Origin: Saccharomycopsis fibuligera x Saccharomycopsis cf. fibuligera
Taxonomy: Eukaryota > Ascomycota > Saccharomycetes > Ascoideales > Saccharomycopsidaceae
Direction of reading: 5' to 3'
DNA length: 64,000 bases
Assembly (NCBI GenBank): GCA_001936135.1
Contig: CP012814.1
Coordinates: forward strand, 62,001 to 126,000
This document shows positions 39,441-49,833 of the stretch, piece by piece. The notes below the pieces were generated by a model. The model had not been told where the DNA came from. It saw only the letters and a program-made list of their open reading frames with translations, and made no database searches. How positions within the stretch are numbered: position 1 is the first letter of the stretch; each line of letters starts with the position of its first letter. A program made the position numbers and the translations under genes.

Positions 39441-40060
39441 GTTGGTGGTTGTGATAGTGTTTGATATACGATCCAGTGTTACTGTCTGTCTGTCTGTTAC
39501 TGTCTGGTGTAGTGGTATTGTGCTACTACTACTACAATACCAAATCACAGCATTTGCCATTTGATATTTTGCAGTGCATTTGGTCACGCGATATACTCAC
39601 CAGTAAGGGTGTAAAGCAGCTTTTCTCTGGCAAGTCTTTCTCAGTATAGACACTGCGCTACAGTTTGCTCCGCTACGCTCTGCCAATATAAGTATAATTA
39701 TATATGTATACAATATATATTTCATATATTGTATTCATAAATATATAACAGTAGTACAATAAAAGCTGTTAGCAGCTATTAGCAATTACTTATTATTTAT
39801 TATTTATTATTTACTATTTTTGCTGCTGCCGTGGATTGAACTGTCGTCTCTATAATGGTGCTCCTCGTGTTATTTGTTTTTTTTTACCCTCCCTTCACAA
39901 ACGCTCTCTTTTTTCGCTGTTTTTTTTTTTTTTTTTTTTTTTTTCTTCCATTTCAACCTCAATTTTTTCACATCCGCCAACCCAAAAATTGTTCACTACC
40001 AACCACCATCACATATTTTCCTTTGTCTTCCCTCTTTATCTTCTTAGCCTCTGTCCCACT
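39441..40060. promoter_or_regulatory. Bidirectional promoter between COX16 and MRPS35
   Basis: 620 bases between two divergent nuclear genes for mitochondrial proteins. It contains (CTGT)n near 39483..39500, TATTTATT repeats (39790..39815) and a 25-T run (39920..39944) before MRPS35. No known regulator site recognised. Confidence 0.4.
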
Positions 40061-41301
40061 ATGCTCAATATCAATAGCTCATTGAGGGCTGTGCCTAGTG
40101 CTGGTCTCAAGAGCCAGCCCGTGCTCTTGAATTTTTCCCGTAATGCCTCTAGAAGAACCGTGGCATACCCTCCATATCCAACCAAGAAATTGAACAACAC
40201 ACACCCAAAACTTCATGGCTCTAACTTGCGCTACATGATGAAACAGTTCTTGGGCCCTAAAAACTACAAAGGTGAATACCATTTGAACAAATACTACTAT
40301 CTTCCCAAGGACCACGAGCCAAACTATGTCAAGCCAGACTTGGAAAGAGGCAACGCTCTACTATCGTCACCAGACTCAAAAGACTCCACCAATACCAATA
40401 ACGATAGAAGAGGCCAGATAACGTACCAGAGAAAATTGCAACCTTTCCCAGGCAACAAATACTGCAAGACGAATTTGTACATATCTAACGAAACAAAGGG
40501 AAAAATTCTTTTTGCTTTGGAAAAAGAGGAAAAATCCATTCAGGAAGTGGCTTTCCAATTTGATATTAACGTACCAAGAATCGAAGCTTTGGTCAAGCTC
40601 CACAAAATAGAACAAGAATGGGAAAAACAAGTAAGTATTTTATTAAGCCTTTAGCCCTTTCAGTTTTCAACGTTTTATGTCTGGAAGATTTTTTTTTATG
40701 ATGAGATAATAAAAATTCGATTAGTCTTTAAGACATCTACATGGTTTCAATTGCTTTATAACTGATATAAATTCTTTTTGACATAAATTTTGGAACTCGA
40801 AATGGAAACAGAGCATGCACAGTCTTTGCTCCAGCAACACCTTACTAACAGTAATTATTATAGAACAAAATAACGCCTCAGTTGAAGCAAATGTCTAGCG
40901 CTTTGTACAACATGCTTCCATTATACAACCAAGCCAGCCATCCAGAAAACTTGACTGAGATTCCAACTCCAGCAAAGACTTTGAAGTCAAGATTCTTAAC
41001 TATTGCCGAAAGTGAACCATTTGGTGCTTTGGACGCTGCTAAGGTGCTTGGTTTGGAATCAGCTAGTGAAACTTTGGAAAAACTCTCTAAAGGTCATGAT
41101 GCTGATTCGGAAGCTAGTCAAAAGGGAAACAACAAGGTCACTGGCTTTTACGCTCCGGTTTTGAAACATGAAAAATCCGTGTTTAGATTCAAGAATGCTA
41201 AAGTCGGCGAAGTGGGGGTTAGATACGGTAAGTCGAATAGAGATAATAAGAAGGATCGTAAAATTGGTTACAACCAAGTGGGTCAAAGAATTTACATATA
41301 A
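40061..41301 (+). CDS. MRPS35: Mitochondrial ribosomal small-subunit protein mS45, spliced
   Basis: Exons 40061..40630 and 40864..41301 give 335 residues; yeast Mrps35 has 345. The intron (233 bases) has GTAAGT, a perfect TACTAAC (40843..40849) and TATAG. A basic presequence (about 1..35) is followed by KNYKGEYHLNKYYYLPKDHE, a block typical of the Bot1p/mS45 family. Further on lie NETKGKILFALEKEEKSIQE and VPRIEALVKLHKIEQEWEKQ. Exon 2 continues NKITPQLKQMSSALYNMLP. The C terminus is basic, fitting rRNA binding in the mitochondrial small subunit. Upstream open frame before 40061 is T-rich and not coding. The intron holds a possible C/D-box RNA. Confidence 0.92.
40690..40772 (+). ncRNA. Candidate C/D-box snoRNA in the MRPS35 intron
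   Basis: Sense strand, inside the intron: C box ATGATGA (40698..40704) and D box CTGA (40762..40765), 57 bases apart. The terminal stem is weak (T-run against TATAA) and no rRNA guide match was recognised. Could be chance. Confidence 0.15.
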
Positions 41302-41882
41302 TCTTTTATAATTGGATGCCTGTATATAATTAATATGATTCGATATCTGTTGGTTAACGACTTTTGTCCATGGACTTTGTAAGTGGGACTTGATTACGTT
41401 CAATTCATTTATTATTCTTTCTGTAGAAATACACAAATATGAAACATGAAAAATGTCATTTTGTTGCAATCAACTCATATAGATATAGAAATAAGCCACT
41501 CAACCAGATTTATAGTTCTCACTGGTTATGTGCAACTAACTCCGCAGTTTCTGTTCCGGAATTTGATTTGAAATCTTTTTGTCATCGCATTTTCCATGCA
41601 ACTGAGCGAATTCCGGAGAAAAACATAATTCATTCGCCATCCTACATCGATGATTCTTTGCTTCGGAAAAACGTTCAATAACTATAAAAACAATCAATCG
41701 TTAGAGGTGGGGAAACTAAAAAAGAGAAGAGACAAAAAAAAAAAAAAAAAAAAAGGAAAAAAAAAGGTTAAAAGCGTCGAGTATACAAGTATATGCACAT
41801 ACATATGAAAATAAATAAAGCAATGGTTCGTCAGGTCAAACATAATAAAGTAGTAGGGTGTAGAGAAAAGTGGTAAACAAAA
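41302..41882. other. Convergent intergenic region, MRPS35 / MBF1
   Basis: Contains a 21-A run (about 41734..41754). An open frame of 80 codons at 41439..41681 lacks protein character. Confidence 0.5.
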
Positions 41883-42353
41883 TTAAGCCTTCTTTTTGAA
41901 CAATGGTTCACCAATGTTCTTACCTCTCAATTTAACCCCCAATACTCTTTCCAATTTACCCAACAATTGTTGATTTGGAACAGCTCTACCGGCTTCGTAA
42001 TCATTGATAACGTTTGGCTTTTCATTCACTTTGGTGGCCAATTCCTTTTGAGTCAATTTTTTTTCCAATCTAGCTTTAGAAATGGTTTTACCGACACTTT
42101 GGTCAATCTTCTTTGGTGGCGCAACTTCATTTTCTCTGTCAACTTTGGCCAATCTTTGACCTTCAGTGCCTCCTCTACTGTTGGCACCTCCGTATTTCTT
42201 GTCAACTGATAACACGGCCCCACTTCTACGGGCGGCGTTAATATCACTTTGCTTTCTAGCAACTGTTTCTCTTGGACCGCCACCTCCTCTTCTAACATTC
42301 TTACCAATAACGGTAACGGAATCCCAGTCGGCATTAGATGGTGCGTAAGACAT
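41883..42353 (-). CDS. MBF1: Multiprotein bridging factor 1
   Basis: The 156-residue protein has the MBF1 N-terminal domain ([18 protein letters not shown]) and a helix-turn-helix of the lambda-Cro type near 85..140 ([33 protein letters not shown]). Mbf1 bridges Gcn4-type activators and TBP, and also binds stalled ribosomes to prevent frameshifting. Yeast Mbf1 has 151 residues. Clean ATG and stop. The upstream region carries two TTACGTA sites. Confidence 0.97.
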   Translation of the reverse strand: MSYAPSNADWDSVTVIGKNVRRGGGGPRETVARKQSDINAARRSGAVLSVDKKYGGANSRGGTEGQRLAKVDRENEVAPPKKIDQSVGKTISKARLEKKLTQKELATKVNEKPNVINDYEAGRAVPNQQLLGKLERVLGVKLRGKNIGEPLFKKKA

Positions 42354-42720
42354 TGTGTTTTTGTGCTTTGTGTTTGTGTATTAGTGTAATAAAGATGTGG
42401 TTGTTGTGTGGTTGTGAACCTGGATATTGGTGTTGGCAAGAAGAAGAGAAAGAAGAAGAAGAAGAAGACGAAGAAGAGGAAGAATTGTGAAGAAGTTCGT
42501 CGAATGATTTGAATGGAAAGCCCTCGGCACCGGGTCATGTGAGTGGCGCCCCTTATATACTTTCTTACGTAATCTTACGTACCGTTGAAATTCACAAAAA
42601 TTGATCAAATCAAAAGAGCAGGAAGAAAGAAGAACAGCACAGAGTGTCAATTATCAGCCAGAGGGGACACCAAGGCACTAAGAGAGACTCAAATCACTAT
42701 CTCTACCCACACAAAACCTA
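42354..42720. promoter_or_regulatory. Divergent promoter MBF1 / TRS65 with two TTACGTA sites
   Basis: TTACGTAA at 42565..42572 and TTACGTA at 42575..42581, ten bases apart, lie beside a TATA-like CTTATATAC. TTACGTAA resembles bZIP (Yap or CREB-type) sites. A pyrimidine/purine stretch (42440..42483) lies in the MBF1 leader. Function inferred. Confidence 0.4.
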
Positions 42721-44985
42721 ATGGATTTGAAAGTCTACTTGCCCACATTCAACATCGAGGGCTTTGAATCAAAACCCCTTGACCAGTTCTTGCAACTTTT
42801 GGACGAATCCACTAATCGTCAAAATGCCTTCTTTGACGAATCAGTGACGGGATACGTGGTATTGACCAACGAAGATACTCTTAGCCCGCAGGAGCAAGAC
42901 ATATACTTTGATACGTTGAAGAAAGCTTTTATATCTATTGATTTGTCTGTACACCCTTCCAAGAGCAGCATTCGGACGCAGCTGGAAAATTTCCAAATAA
43001 GAACTTTTAACTACAGCTACAAAGATTGTATATTCAATGATGTTTTAAAGAAGGACGAAGATGATGAGATTGAAGACGACCCTAACCAAGAAGAACAAGA
43101 GCAAGAACAAGAGCAAGAACAAGAGCAAGAACAAGAGCAAGAACAAGAGCAAGAACAAGGGCAAGAAGAATCACTGCAGTTTATTGCAATTTGGAAGTTC
43201 AAGCTTCCGGTATCTTACCCTAAGAGAAAAATAAACAATCCGGAAATTATAATATCAATCTTGCTAACTTTATCAAACTATCAAAGTATCATTCAAAAAG
43301 CCAAATTGTCCGAGAAATATTCTACCAGAAGTAAAATAATGTTGCGTGAAAACACCAGCACTGATGAATTAACTTTACATCAACTTTACAAACCGGCAGA
43401 AAATTTAAATCTCCTTCAAGGCTTGGAACCACAAGTTAAAGTTAGCCAATTACAAACCCAGGAATCTCCAGTGTTGCTGGCTTCTCAAGTGCTGTCTGAT
43501 GAGGAAATGGTTGATTTAAATTTGATCCCTGCTGCAGGGCTAGGTGGGAAAAGTGCTACTGCTACTAGTAATAAACGATCATCTGTGATGTCAGCAATGT
43601 CAATGAATGAAGCTATTCCTGCAACAATAAACTTGAATGCCAAGATTTTACTTCCAGTTTATCCCGTGTTAAACATGAGATTGAAATGTACAAAGCCAGC
43701 GGGAAGAAATGATATCTTGTTGACAACGTTGGAAATCGAATCTTCTAAGGAACTAAGCAAAATTAACATGTCTTTAAGCTTGTTGGAAATCAATCTCGAA
43801 TTTCCTAATGGGTCAATCAAGCCTTTGATTCCACCACTGTTGCAAAAATTCCCCATTGAAATCAATTACAGTGACAATTTGAATTTCATTTATGAATTAA
43901 TCAACAACAATAGCAGTGAAAACTTAACCAAAAAGCCAATACTGATAACCTTGATTTCTCAACCAACGCCAAAAGGTGGCCATAATTTAGATAAAAAAAT
44001 TGTCAATTCAGAAACTTTGGAATCATCAAACAAGATAGTGACCCGTTGGAACACTATTGTGGATTTTAGTATTGTTGCACCGCCAACGAACACTGCTTTA
44101 AAATCACAAGCGTCTTCTCAAGGTTTCAGACCCCCTTCGGGTTCTATTGGCGGCGGCAGACATTTCAAAAGTAACTCAATTATATCCTCAATCTCTGGCT
44201 CTTCAAGCTCGTTGAATTTGCACAATAGTAGTAGCAGCAATAAAAAGGAAAGAGATCAGGCAAATAACTACGAACAACAACCTCAACAACAGCAACATCA
44301 CTCACTGCCTGCTTCTAGAGTAGTATCACCAGTAACGAATTCCACTACATTTTCCATGGGTGTCAATTCCGATGGCAATAACAATGAATTAACTTCGGAT
44401 ATCCATCAAAGATTGAAAAACCAAACTAGGGCAACATCTACTTCCCTTACTGTTAATATCCCAAGAACTTCAAAATCGGTACTTAATGGCCTCATTTTGT
44501 CATTTCACGGCACCACTAATGTCAAAGTTGGACAAATTTTCAAATGGAAAATTCAAGCTATAAATAAAGCCCACAAGATTCTCAATCTATCATTATACAT
44601 TCAACCAAAAGACAACAATAATCATTCATTTTTGACCACCAATATTACTGAACGAGCCACTCCGAAACTCGGTGGAGGTTACGGTAATGCTCATAATAAA
44701 ATCAGGTCAAACCAAATCATCTATCCATATGTGAACCATGCAGATTCGAATATCAATTTGACTAAAGTGTTCAACCAGACCAAGTTGACACCATCGGGAA
44801 TAATTTGTTTGAATAACGATGTGAGAATTGGTCCATTTGATCATTATTCAGTATTCGAAACTGAGATTAATTTGATTGCTATAGAGAAGGGGATTTTCAG
44901 CTTACAAGGGGTTAAAATTATTGACATTACTAGTGGTGAGAGTTTTGATTGCGGAAAGTTATTGGAGGTGGTTGTTATTGATTGA
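42721..44985 (+). CDS. TRS65: TRAPP II subunit Trs65-like
   Basis: A 754-residue protein. The C-terminal quarter is the recognisable part: LNGLILSFHGTTNVKVGQIF, KWKIQAINKAHKILNLSLYI, SGIICLNNDVRIGPFDHYSV and FETEINLIAIEKGIFSLQGV. This beta-sandwich end with a leucine/isoleucine-rich finish is characteristic of Trs65/Kre11, the TRAPP II subunit that contacts Arf1 and supports Ypt31/32 activation at the late Golgi. The N-terminal third has an ordered block (1..110), then an acidic Glu-Gln repeat. The middle (485..560) is Ser/Gln-rich and disordered. Yeast Trs65 has 560 residues. It diverges from MBF1. Assignment rests on the C terminus. Confidence 0.8.
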   Translation: MDLKVYLPTFNIEGFESKPLDQFLQLLDESTNRQNAFFDESVTGYVVLTNEDTLSPQEQDIYFDTLKKAFISIDLSVHPSKSSIRTQLENFQIRTFNYSYKDCIFNDVLKKDEDDEIEDDPNQEEQEQEQEQEQEQEQEQEQEQEQGQEESLQFIAIWKFKLPVSYPKRKINNPEIIISILLTLSNYQSIIQKAKLSEKYSTRSKIMLRENTSTDELTLHQLYKPAENLNLLQGLEPQVKVSQLQTQESPVLLASQVLSDEEMVDLNLIPAAGLGGKSATATSNKRSSVMSAMSMNEAIPATINLNAKILLPVYPVLNMRLKCTKPAGRNDILLTTLEIESSKELSKINMSLSLLEINLEFPNGSIKPLIPPLLQKFPIEINYSDNLNFIYELINNNSSENLTKKPILITLISQPTPKGGHNLDKKIVNSETLESSNKIVTRWNTIVDFSIVAPPTNTALKSQASSQGFRPPSGSIGGGRHFKSNSIISSISGSSSSLNLHNSSSSNKKERDQANNYEQQPQQQQHHSLPASRVVSPVTNSTTFSMGVNSDGNNNELTSDIHQRLKNQTRATSTSLTVNIPRTSKSVLNGLILSFHGTTNVKVGQIFKWKIQAINKAHKILNLSLYIQPKDNNNHSFLTTNITERATPKLGGGYGNAHNKIRSNQIIYPYVNHADSNINLTKVFNQTKLTPSGIICLNNDVRIGPFDHYSVFETEINLIAIEKGIFSLQGVKIIDITSGESFDCGKLLEVVVID
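43093..43161 (+). repeat. 12-base tandem repeat (GAACAAGAGCAA)n in TRS65
   Basis: Nearly perfect units encode alternating Glu-Gln. Units alternate GAA/GAG, so the repeat is 12 bases rather than 6, which points to recent unit duplication. Confidence 0.9.
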
Positions 44986-45016
44986 GCCTAAAGGTTTTTG
45001 TTTTTGAATACCTATG

Positions 45017-45067
<51 letters not shown>

Positions 45068-46374
45068 TTAGTTTTGTTACTTTCCTTGCTACTAAGCTTG
45101 TCTTCAATGTACTCTCGTTTATCATCTTGGTCAACTTTATTATTATTATTATTCTTGTCTTATAACTTCAGTTTTACAGTTTCACAGTTTTACAGTTTTT
45201 TTTATGTCTTTTTTCTTTTCTTGTGCCTTGCCTTGTCTTATTGCTTATAAATTTACAAGTTAACAAGTTTACAAGTTTGTTCATTGTTCATGGTTTTTCA
45301 GTTTTATTATGTTTTGTTTTTTATAATTACTTTTTTTTTGTGTCTTTTTTTTTTTTAAAAAAAACCTTTGTCTCTGATTAGCATTATACAGTACCCCCAA
45401 TTCAACGCTTTTACAATGCATGGTGTATCGTTTCTCTGTGACTCGTTGCTTTTGATCGAGTATACATCTAATCTTTTTTTTGTATTTTCGGGCAGATGAA
45501 TACGGCTTGTAACGTAACACGTAGCAATAAGCTTTATAATTCGGTTTATACAATAGCGAAAATATAAACATTTGAATAGCATTATGTTTTTTTTTTGCTT
45601 TCCACATGAAAAAAAAAGAAATGTAAAATAAGAACTGGCTTGCACCGACAGACGTAGCATATACAGATTCCACCAGATATACCCATATATAGTGGACTAT
45701 GGATGATACTTTCTGTATAATTTGCGCAGCCAACATTTGCATCTGATGAATGGCATAAAAGTTTATATAAGTGCATACATATGTGCTTCAGTCAAGACAC
45801 GGATTGCGCCATCTCTAGAATCGTATCGTTTCGCATAATCGTACGTACAAAAAAAAAAAATAGTCAGTTGATTGATTGTATATATTGAAAAATCTATCCA
45901 TCTATATAGTACAACGAATGTAGCATAACAGATAAAATATAACATATAACAAACATCATTTAGCATAACGCCTCAATGAGCCCATAGGAAAGCAGCTTGA
46001 ATATAGTAAAATTGAAGTAGATTAAAGTGTAGTGTAGTGCGATGTAGTGCGGCGAAGTGATTACCACAAGTGGTCAAAAATAGGTGAGTGGATTGACTGG
46101 AGGATTCGGTAAAAAAAGATTTTGAATGCAGAGTTTGGAAGAGATATGTTGTTGTGATAAAAGCAAAGTCAGAGGTTATTCAAAATAATATGTGGGGTGA
46201 ATATTGAGACTAAGAGTACATACATAAAGTCAAAAGATACCATATGAATGATAAAAGAAACGTAAGGGCCCTTACATTCTCATTGTTGGAGGAAAAAAAC
46301 ATAAAAAATGATTGTGTTGCCCAGCGAGAGGCACAGCTCAAAGAGCCCAAACAGTTGACTAGGTTTAGCCCACC
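44986..46374. other. Long convergent intergenic region with a 48-base T run
   Basis: 1.4 kb. Pure T run at 45019..45066 right after the TRS65 stop, then T-rich sequence with ACAAGTT repeats (45250..45280). No gene or RNA recognised. Confidence 0.5.
45019..45066. repeat. Homopolymer T run of about 48
   Basis: Longest pure run in the window, beginning about 35 bases after the TRS65 stop. Confidence 0.95.
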
Positions 46375-49300
46375 TTAAAGCAATATTTTCAAAACCTCTT
46401 TTCTTTTATTGCGCACCGCTCTTGGAGCATCACCAGGCAAGCTCATCAAAGCATCTTCAAACAACGACACCAAATAGTTCTTATCCGCATGTTTATAATT
46501 GCTGATATAAAGGGTTAAAAAAGATGAAATGTACATAAACACATTAGCTCTCAAGCCTGGCAAATACTCCAAAATTTTTGTGGTGATATCTGACTGTAAT
46601 TCGAATTTATTTGAATTCAATGAAAACACAGAAGGAAGCGTAATTTCATCAAGAATGCAAGTGGTGAATTCTTTTGGAATTATACCTCCATCGAGGTTAT
46701 TGAGTAATAAAAGTAATGTTCTAATAACTGCTTTAGAACCGCTATTCTCATCATCAAATTTATTAGTAGTGTTGATGTAATCTTGATCCAAAGTACCATT
46801 ATTTTCCAACTGCTCTCTAATTGATAAGTCCAAATCATTGAGGATTTTCAATTTGAGATTTGGTTTGTTGTTGAAATCGTACAAGTCACTAAACATGTCT
46901 TCATGAAGATTGTTGCTTAAATAATTTATCAACTCGTAAATTGATGGTGGGATCCCTGACATGGATCCAAACCCTTTTGCATTGTTTAATAAATCCAACG
47001 ATTCGCCAAAAAGTGAAGGTTTGGTGTTGAATTCAAAAGTAAGGAAAAAATCTTTACTACTAATAATCCGCAAAATCAAAGAAATTGAAACTTTTTTAAT
47101 TCCAATAGAGAGTGAGTTCAATTTGATTTTCACTTTTTGAATTCCGGCGGCAGGAATTATCCCTTGAATTTCTGAAATTTCGACAAGCGGTTCCTTGAGA
47201 TAATTCTCATTATTCGGAGTAGAGTCATTGTTAGCATCCACCAGCAAAAATGAAGCAGGATTTTTTGGATCATAATTGACAATTTCCCATGAAAATCGTT
47301 TATGTCCTTTGTTATGAATGTAAAATTCGTATTCTGTGGGTTTGCTCAACACCTTCAAATTAGTCACTTTTATCTCAGGGGGTGTTACATCGGCTAATGG
47401 CTTATTGGAGTTTTCCTGATAATCTATACTTTTCAAAAAGTCTTTCATTAACTTGTATCGTTCGTCAAAATCAATGATTTGCAAATTTTGCAATGTCAAG
47501 TCCAAATACACTGGCTTATGATCGCTCAAGTTGAATTCAGGAATACTACTATACTCGTTCACCTTTGTATGTTTTTTAGCAACAGCAGCAACAGCTTGTT
47601 TACTATTATTAGCGCGGCTCTCTTCTCCAGCTTCCTCGAGAATGTTGTATTCACTGAAGAAGACCCGATCACAATAAGAAGGAATTCGTTCAAAATTGTA
47701 TGGCAAATCGTCGCTAGGATCAGAACTTATGGACAAATCCTCAATATTCACTTCAGAGTGTTCTTCAGGACCCTCCTCATTATTATTGTCGTCAGCAATA
47801 ACATTGGAAGTAGCACTATTCAGTACTTTGCATTTATAAGTAGGCAAAAATTTAATTGGCGCTTCTTGGAATCCAGACAAGAGATTTAGATTGTTCTTCT
47901 CAATCAGCAAGGAATCTTTGTCCAATAACTTATCTATTTGTTTGTTTAATAGCAACTCTTTGAGCTCGTTGACCTCGTCTTGGTTATTAATATCGTATAA
48001 GAGTCTGAAATTCAAATCACCGGCAAAGAATATAAAGCAGTCGTGGAATAAGTTTGTCTTGTTATTGAGATTACTGACGTCATTATTAGTTCTGTTAGTA
48101 CCAGTGGTTGCAATAGTGTTGGAAGAGAAAGCACCAAATGTTGCTGCGTCAAGAATTGATGTCGGTGAGCCAGGGAAGTCTTTGCCACTGCCAAAAATTG
48201 GCGACGCTAATCTGGAAAATCGCTTGCTCTTTTCTGATAATGATGGTGAGGTATCTAACTCTGAAAGTTTCTTGCCATTGGATGAAGCATTTAAGGGAAC
48301 GTCTTGGAAATTAGTTTCCTCTGCTGCCGGAGCAGAATCAGTACCATCTTCGGTGCTAGGGCTTACTGGCAGAGCTGCTGCGCTAGTACTTCTATTGGTG
48401 CCATTGTTTGTCTTTGACAAATCTTCAATACTGATTAATCTATTATCCTGTAAAGTTTCTTGATCGTTGAATTTGAAGGTGTCTATTTCATTAATATTAT
48501 AGTAGTCATTAGTAAGTAATGGATTTGTAAGGTAAAATGATTCGTTCTTGAAATATTCCCTCAATGCCAAATTTCTTTCAATGGTTTGAAGTTCTTTTTT
48601 CCGTTTGGCAATATTTTGATCACCGGCACTTAAATGTGTATTCACAATGACAAACTTGTATCCATGAACAACTTGTTGTTTTTCTTCTTCGCTAAGCTCG
48701 TTAGTTTCATCATTGATGTATGGTAATATATCCTTATCGTAACTAAAAGTGAACTTGATAAGAATTGCCCCCTTGTTGCCAAACATGTTCAAGATCCCCG
48801 TCCCAGTAGTAGAAACCTCAATATTGGATATTTGTTTTCTCAAATATTTTCTAACAATAATTATTGTACTGAGTCCCACAAGACGATTGTCTACCAAATA
48901 TTCATACTTCATTGAATCTTTCTCCTCATTGAGAATTCTGTCAGAAGCTTTCAAGCTACTGTTGGAGCTAGAGGGCCGGTCACTGAGATTTTCATTTAAC
49001 AAACTCAAAATGAAATTTGCCCATTCATTCACCAACATTGGCGAGGAGTAAAATGAAAGACTATTCAAAATTACTGTTTCTTGTAAATTTATCACATAAA
49101 TGTCTGGAGGTTTGCATTCTTTGTTGTATGGGCTGCTGTTATCTACCGGCTGTCCGATGTTTAATAGCTTCATCAAGTTTTCTTTTTCTCTTTCAAATGC
49201 TCTTGATTGGCCTTGAAGGTTCCAAGTAACAATTCGAACATTGATATCATTTGGTTTAATATATTTCTGCAAGTTAGAACAAAGAAATTTAAAAAGTTCG

Positions 49301-49833
49301 GTCTTTTGTCTTTTTTTCTCTTCTTTTTGACGGATTTGTTTGAGCTGAGTGATGGAAAGTTTGCGGTCTGCCGTTGCTGATGCGCTTTGATCCAAGAATT
49401 TCAAACCGTTTTTCCATTGAGTGACAAAGTTCGTGAGTTTGGTCTCTGCTTCATCGTTATCAAAATCCACTGCACCAATTGGTTCATTGCGGAAATTGAC
49501 TTGCATCTTGTCTGAATTGACCCTCAATGGCTGGATCTTTAGTATGTCTTCACTAGTAAGAAGTTTGAGCTGGTCATAAAGGAGGAATTCGTCACTACTA
49601 TTAGCTGTTATGCTGTGATCTTTTTTGTTAAGATTATTGTCGTTGTTGGTGCCATTTTCAATACCTTCTTGCTGTTGCTGCTGTTGCTGCTGCTGCTGGG
49701 TTTGCTGCTGCTGCTGTTCATCATGGATGCTGCTTGAAGAGCGTTTTTCTGTCTGGATGGCGTATCGCGGAACATCATCATCTGAGTCTGGGGGAAAATA
49801 CCATAATTTTGTCTTATCTGTTACTAACTCCAT
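46375..49833 (-). CDS. OCRL/INPP5B-like inositol polyphosphate 5-phosphatase
   Basis: Starting at the first ATG in frame (49831..49833), 1152 residues. The 5-phosphatase domain (about 200..780) shows WNLQG (204), NLQE, FGNKGAI, VNTHLSAGDQ, GDLNFR (605..610), SYCDR (719..723) and SDHKPV (770..775), so all catalytic motifs are present. Residues of about 860..960 form an ASH-like beta-sandwich (FYIHNKGHKRFSWEIVNYDP). The last 150 residues resemble the RhoGAP-like fold of OCRL (VFMYISSFLTLYISNYKHAD). Domain order matches animal OCRL and INPP5B, not the Sac-containing Inp51-53 of baker's yeast. It likely removes the 5-phosphate of PI(4,5)P2 at endosomes or the Golgi. A poly-Gln run lies near residue 40. 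A 130-residue insert splits the phosphatase domain. Frame is also open upstream to 50004 with no ATG. Confidence 0.9.
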   Translation of the reverse strand: MELVTDKTKLWYFPPDSDDDVPRYAIQTEKRSSSSIHDEQQQQQTQQQQQQQQQQEGIENGTNNDNNLNKKDHSITANSSDEFLLYDQLKLLTSEDILKIQPLRVNSDKMQVNFRNEPIGAVDFDNDEAETKLTNFVTQWKNGLKFLDQSASATADRKLSITQLKQIRQKEEKKRQKTELFKFLCSNLQKYIKPNDINVRIVTWNLQGQSRAFEREKENLMKLLNIGQPVDNSSPYNKECKPPDIYVINLQETVILNSLSFYSSPMLVNEWANFILSLLNENLSDRPSSSNSSLKASDRILNEEKDSMKYEYLVDNRLVGLSTIIIVRKYLRKQISNIEVSTTGTGILNMFGNKGAILIKFTFSYDKDILPYINDETNELSEEEKQQVVHGYKFVIVNTHLSAGDQNIAKRKKELQTIERNLALREYFKNESFYLTNPLLTNDYYNINEIDTFKFNDQETLQDNRLISIEDLSKTNNGTNRSTSAAALPVSPSTEDGTDSAPAAEETNFQDVPLNASSNGKKLSELDTSPSLSEKSKRFSRLASPIFGSGKDFPGSPTSILDAATFGAFSSNTIATTGTNRTNNDVSNLNNKTNLFHDCFIFFAGDLNFRLLYDINNQDEVNELKELLLNKQIDKLLDKDSLLIEKNNLNLLSGFQEAPIKFLPTYKCKVLNSATSNVIADDNNNEEGPEEHSEVNIEDLSISSDPSDDLPYNFERIPSYCDRVFFSEYNILEEAGEESRANNSKQAVAAVAKKHTKVNEYSSIPEFNLSDHKPVYLDLTLQNLQIIDFDERYKLMKDFLKSIDYQENSNKPLADVTPPEIKVTNLKVLSKPTEYEFYIHNKGHKRFSWEIVNYDPKNPASFLLVDANNDSTPNNENYLKEPLVEISEIQGIIPAAGIQKVKIKLNSLSIGIKKVSISLILRIISSKDFFLTFEFNTKPSLFGESLDLLNNAKGFGSMSGIPPSIYELINYLSNNLHEDMFSDLYDFNNKPNLKLKILNDLDLSIREQLENNGTLDQDYINTTNKFDDENSGSKAVIRTLLLLLNNLDGGIIPKEFTTCILDEITLPSVFSLNSNKFELQSDITTKILEYLPGLRANVFMYISSFLTLYISNYKHADKNYLVSLFEDALMSLPGDAPRAVRNKRKEVLKILL

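Noticed and set aside
43017-43202. Ser/Cys-repeat frame opposite the Glu-Gln repeat of TRS65
   Set aside because: Shadow of the 12-base repeat on the coding strand.
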